Positions 6,501 to 7,814 of a stretch of 7,814 nucleotides of DNA are shown here, in pieces. The stretch covers positions 1-7,814 of the forward strand of contig CADBME010000356.1 of assembly GCA_902795715.1 (NCBI GenBank). The letters are read 5' to 3'. The first letter of the stretch is position 1. Each line of letters opens with the position of its first letter. Below the pieces are notes generated by a model that did not search any database, was not told where the DNA came from, and saw only the letters and a list, made by a program, of their open reading frames with translations. This stretch comes from an uncultured Lachnospiraceae bacterium (GTDB taxonomy: Bacteria; Bacillota_A; Clostridia; Lachnospirales; Lachnospiraceae). The position numbers and the translations under genes are program-made.

Positions 6501-7617
6501 GTTTCTGCATCTCCGTGGCAAAGTTGGAGGAATTAATGCTGGCATATATGCCGCCTGTTTTTTTATAAAGGTCAAAATAAGCTGACTGGTTTGAGGGTAA
6601 TGTAATAACGGATGCTGCTATTTTTTGGCGAATCAGATCGGCAATTACGTCAGACATATCGTCATACCCGTAATTATTGTCTGTTTTATATTCGGCATCT
6701 GTCAGGACAAACAGGAATTTGGAAGCTCCGCTTCGCCATTTCATTGCAGAGCTGGCAGCCATGCCAAGAGCATCCATTACGGTTTCATCGTCATCCCCTC
6801 CACCGCTGACTTCGATATCTGACAGAGCGTCAATGACACCTTCACTGCTGCTATACCAGTTGGATCCATGGTAAGTGTGGAGGATGGTTGCTTCTCCTTC
6901 TGTGATATCACGGTACTCAATGACAGAGAATCGGACATTAAGTCCCCTGTTAACAAGGGCTTCTGATAAAGTCGTAATATTATCTTTAGTCCGGTTGATT
7001 TCATCAGACATTGATCCGGTAGCATCAATCAAAAATGCGATATCAACCTTATTCTTTTCCAGAGAAACCGGGATTTTCTTACCTTTCCAGTTTCCGTTAG
7101 CGTCAATTTTTTCTGAATGCAGCTCATAGGAATATCGAATATAATCACCTGCCGAATCTTTCGGAAAATGATCAAACAAATCATCACGGTTGGAACCGCT
7201 TATTCCTTTTCCCTGGGCTATGGTCTTTTTTGCACTTACCGTTGCCTGATACTTCTCTTCCAGGCTGAGATCACCAACATAAAGGTTTGCAACACCGTCT
7301 GAACCTGTCTTTGCGGTCCTTTTCAGGCTTTTTCCAACATACAGGCTTACTGTCGCATTGGATACAGTAGTTTTAGTCCCGCTTGACAGAGTAGCTTCAA
7401 CGGTAACCTCAATGGAATCATCCTCTGCATCTGCCAATGCCATAAGAGGACTTGAATGGGTATTCGCTACAGGTTTGTAATTCCACTTTTCCGGTTTTTC
7501 AAAGTCAGCATTTGTATTGCCGGATTTCTGTGTCTCTGCAGCAAAAGAAAAGGCAGGACACATATTAAGCACGATACAAAATGACAGGAAAACGACAATA
7601 CATTTCTTAATGTTCAT
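3562..7617 (-). CDS. Large secreted VWA / CLCA-like metallopeptidase surface protein with C-terminal BIG2 domains
   Basis: 1351-residue exported protein. Domain order by eye: Sec signal peptide (1 to about 26, cleavage near SFA-A); beta-rich segment resembling a carboxypeptidase-regulatory-like domain (about 68-135); VWA domain (about 190-385); peptidase-like region (about 430-640) with HExxH; serine-rich linker (683-705); beta-rich region (720-920); fibronectin-III-like segment (930-1025); acidic thrombospondin-3-like calcium-binding stretch (1029-1083); and three BIG2 Ig-like domains (1090-1351). There is no LPXTG, no C-terminal membrane helix and no S-layer-homology domain. Retention at the cell surface, if any, may depend on the very lysine-rich last domain. 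A perfect AGGAGG site 5 bases before the ATG fixes the start. The frame is intact with no frameshift. Substrate and role are unknown; adhesion to or digestion of an extracellular polymer or host protein is plausible. Confidence 0.9.
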   Translation of the reverse strand: MNIKKCIVVFLSFCIVLNMCPAFSFAAETQKSGNTNADFEKPEKWNYKPVANTHSSPLMALADAEDDSIEVTVEATLSSGTKTTVSNATVSLYVGKSLKRTAKTGSDGVANLYVGDLSLEEKYQATVSAKKTIAQGKGISGSNRDDLFDHFPKDSAGDYIRYSYELHSEKIDANGNWKGKKIPVSLEKNKVDIAFLIDATGSMSDEINRTKDNITTLSEALVNRGLNVRFSVIEYRDITEGEATILHTYHGSNWYSSSEGVIDALSDIEVSGGGDDDETVMDALGMAASSAMKWRSGASKFLFVLTDAEYKTDNNYGYDDMSDVIADLIRQKIAASVITLPSNQSAYFDLYKKTGGIYASINSSNFATEMQKLAESVAKNALGDLTLNLSEPRLLYNMSVCYLANDKKSQSTDYYNSMKNMLNEYAKDVAQTSDGHVLINKVLLYSTDNRMNFYDTGNTASMADIHIETREKDDGTWLNNVQIHSNAYAGGFYSDTEVSSNESIDMFTHLKDSDSFLSRNTFLRIQMSAIEGAGWNNSFKDDAAQYATTVTHESGHYLFEFYDEYMDQNKNNWSETNRPGGRYGLMDNQHDDIEMSKKDIDYWYFDGTIPSGSDSRHTYHSATYGMSCEEKLASLLTSGTTEISGTADLDIGNYQSQYTYVSGSSDRTADYSYAKLNDGDFLSLTSSSSSGTAGTVSASAESSSYAGSYFEDMDLSKAPFGEVSISQGQDGLTFTLKPDRTGTYSLYVLNQGSTSYMKVPFARSANEYVANLPIEYGEMGELYIVNSRLGKKTCTHYTVDRSDPTDTGFIFTTFNKSVIGYAANNAENSYTILGNGSTYTNGDYSSVNDAVIISEENAGKMTGGELYSVASKNALIDYSSVSWFFYKNGVWRILPSETFEEENNNIGVRTDIRQSGLYVLMAKKPADEEALPVEDLEYYQKYDSDSQVYLYFGDPNGDTKYYNIYYSENDFFDTSADNLVKKVYPADSDEILVDFYDRDRTVYLGVEAVLEDGRRSPLSMITILTEASDSDGDGLPDWYCDKYELWPEDGEDKDIAESDDDGDRLTNYQEYEGGSDPTNPNDPVHTTAVPVQTISLNTKNVTIPIGSTATIKATISPVNASNKEVTWSIDNESVAEVTKTGGMSCTISGLEAGNTVLRAVSGDGGYVASCNIQVSNGVKAKGITIKGISHKIAQGKRIRLKAFFNPESTSNKKLKWTSSNTRIAKVNQDGLVTIMKKTGGKTVAIKATATDGSGVSATWKIKVMKGAVKAVKISGKKKVKAGKALKLKAKAKASKGANKKLIWISSNTRYATVNGSGKVFTKPAGKGKKVKITAMATDGSGKKKSIIIKIK
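3565..4350 (-). repeat. Three tandem BIG2 (bacterial Ig-like group 2) domains of the surface protein
   Basis: Residues about 1090-1176, 1179-1264 and 1268-1351. Each has the BIG2 pattern of an early beta strand, a W-S/I-S-x-N-x-x-x-A-x-V core and a late glycine turn. Domains 2 and 3 are closest: both have K-L-x-W-x-SSNTR and ATDGSG. Domain 1 differs more and has two cysteines (1145, 1170). Charge changes sharply along the array: domain 3 has 25 lysines in 84 residues and a single acidic residue (Asp1338). Such domains are common on surface adhesins of Gram-positive bacteria. Confidence 0.85.
4369..4533 (-). other. Thrombospondin type-3-like calcium-binding segment of the surface protein
   Basis: Residues 1029-1083 contain two Asp-rich calcium loops: DSDGDGLPDWY (1029-1039) and DDDGDRLTNYQEY (1059-1071), ending in the usual GSDPTNP tail. 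This motif is known in bacterial secreted enzymes, where it forms a calcium-rigidified spacer. Here it separates the catalytic half from the BIG2 stalk. Confidence 0.8.
5698..6330 (-). other. CLCA-like zinc metallopeptidase region of the surface protein
   Basis: Residues about 430-640. The centre is THESGHYLFEFYDEY (551-565): His552, catalytic Glu553, His556 and Asp563, that is HExxH-x6-D with EY following. Animal CLCA proteins have the same spacing (HEWAH...FDEY type). A GLMD segment (584-587), about 20 residues later, could act as the methionine turn. The zinc site is inferred from the motif; overall fold similarity outside it could not be tested here. Confidence 0.72.
6463..7050 (-). other. 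VWA domain with intact MIDAS metal site in the surface protein
   Basis: Residues about 190-385. The first strand and metal loop read VDIAFLIDATGSMS, giving Asp198, Thr200 and Ser202 of the D-x-T/S-x-S motif. Thr279 (in DDDETVMDAL) and Asp307 (in FVLTDAEY) supply the remaining MIDAS ligands. The metal site therefore looks complete, so Mg2+/Mn2+-dependent ligand binding is likely. The inserted GGGDDDE just before Thr279 is typical of bacterial VWA proteins. Confidence 0.88.
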
Positions 7618-7654
7618 AATTTCCTCCTCTCCAAATGTGAATAAACTATTAATA

Positions 7655-7683
7655 ATTTTAACATTGAAATATTAGCTTAACAA
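7655..7683 (-). promoter_or_regulatory. Predicted promoter of the large surface-protein gene
   Basis: The minus strand reads -35 TTGTTA (7683-7678), a 17-base spacer and -10 TAAAAT (7660-7655) preceded by TG one base earlier (extended -10). Four of six and five of six positions match consensus. The transcript would begin near 7648, leaving about 30 bases to the ATG, including the AGGAGG. Confidence 0.6.
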
Positions 7684-7814
7684 GTTCAAAACAACAGAAT
7701 ATAAAGCTTTTTTTCACATTTCATGTCAGGAAGAGAGGATAATAGCAAAGTCTTCTCAGATAACAAAAACCGGCACCGATCCGATCAACATGACACAAAG
7801 GACCAAGATCTTGG
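7684..7814. other. Right-edge intergenic region
   Basis: No gene can be assigned. On the minus strand an open frame enters from the edge, encodes 18 strongly hydrophobic residues (ILVLCVMLIGSVPVFVI after a Lys) and stops at 7758-7756. It could be the end of a membrane protein lying outside the window. A 12-base palindrome CCAAGATCTTGG sits at the very edge (7803-7814). Confidence 0.4.

Noticed and set aside
7723..7814. Plus-strand ATG opening a 30-codon frame to the right edge
   Set aside because: No ribosome binding site, very polar composition with no pattern, and all neighbours are on the other strand.
7803..7814. Perfect 12-base palindrome CCAAGATCTTGG
   Set aside because: It sits at the window edge with no promoter or repeat context; it cannot be told from chance.

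Overview
The window looks like a stretch of a Clostridia chromosome, probably Lachnospiraceae-like. The reasons are moderate-to-low GC, strong AGGAGG-type ribosome binding sites, a bacterial GlnRS of the Clostridia type, and a large secreted protein ending in lysine-rich BIG2 domains. The family placement is an inference from style and has not been tested by search.

Every supported gene is on the minus strand, so transcription runs from high to low coordinates. In that order they are: (1) a 1351-residue secreted multidomain protein (7617-3562) with a von Willebrand A (VWA) domain, a zinc-metallopeptidase motif of CLCA type, beta-sandwich regions, a calcium-binding thrombospondin-3-like stretch and three BIG2 domains; (2) a six-helix voltage-gated potassium channel (3288-2449); (3) a tRNA-Thr(GGU) with a near-consensus promoter and its own terminator hairpin (2325-2253); (4) a secreted C39-like cysteine peptidase (1972-1139); (5) the N-terminal 328 codons of glutaminyl-tRNA synthetase, running off the left edge (986-1).

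The gaps between genes are 120-280 bp. Several carry a recognisable promoter or hairpin, so the genes are probably transcribed mostly as single units rather than as one operon. For two of them (peptidase and channel) the longest reading frame begins too early. The ribosome binding site moves the start inwards in both cases, and for the peptidase a TATAAT element overlapping the long start argues the same way.

The most notable item is the large surface protein. Its active-site motif HExxH-x6-D followed by EY has the same spacing as in animal CLCA proteins (VWA-containing metallopeptidases known as channel regulators), but here the VWA domain comes before the peptidase rather than after it. It also sits next to a voltage-gated channel gene. 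That adjacency is suggestive only, because a strong hairpin separates the two genes. No CRISPR array, transposon, prophage or origin was seen.
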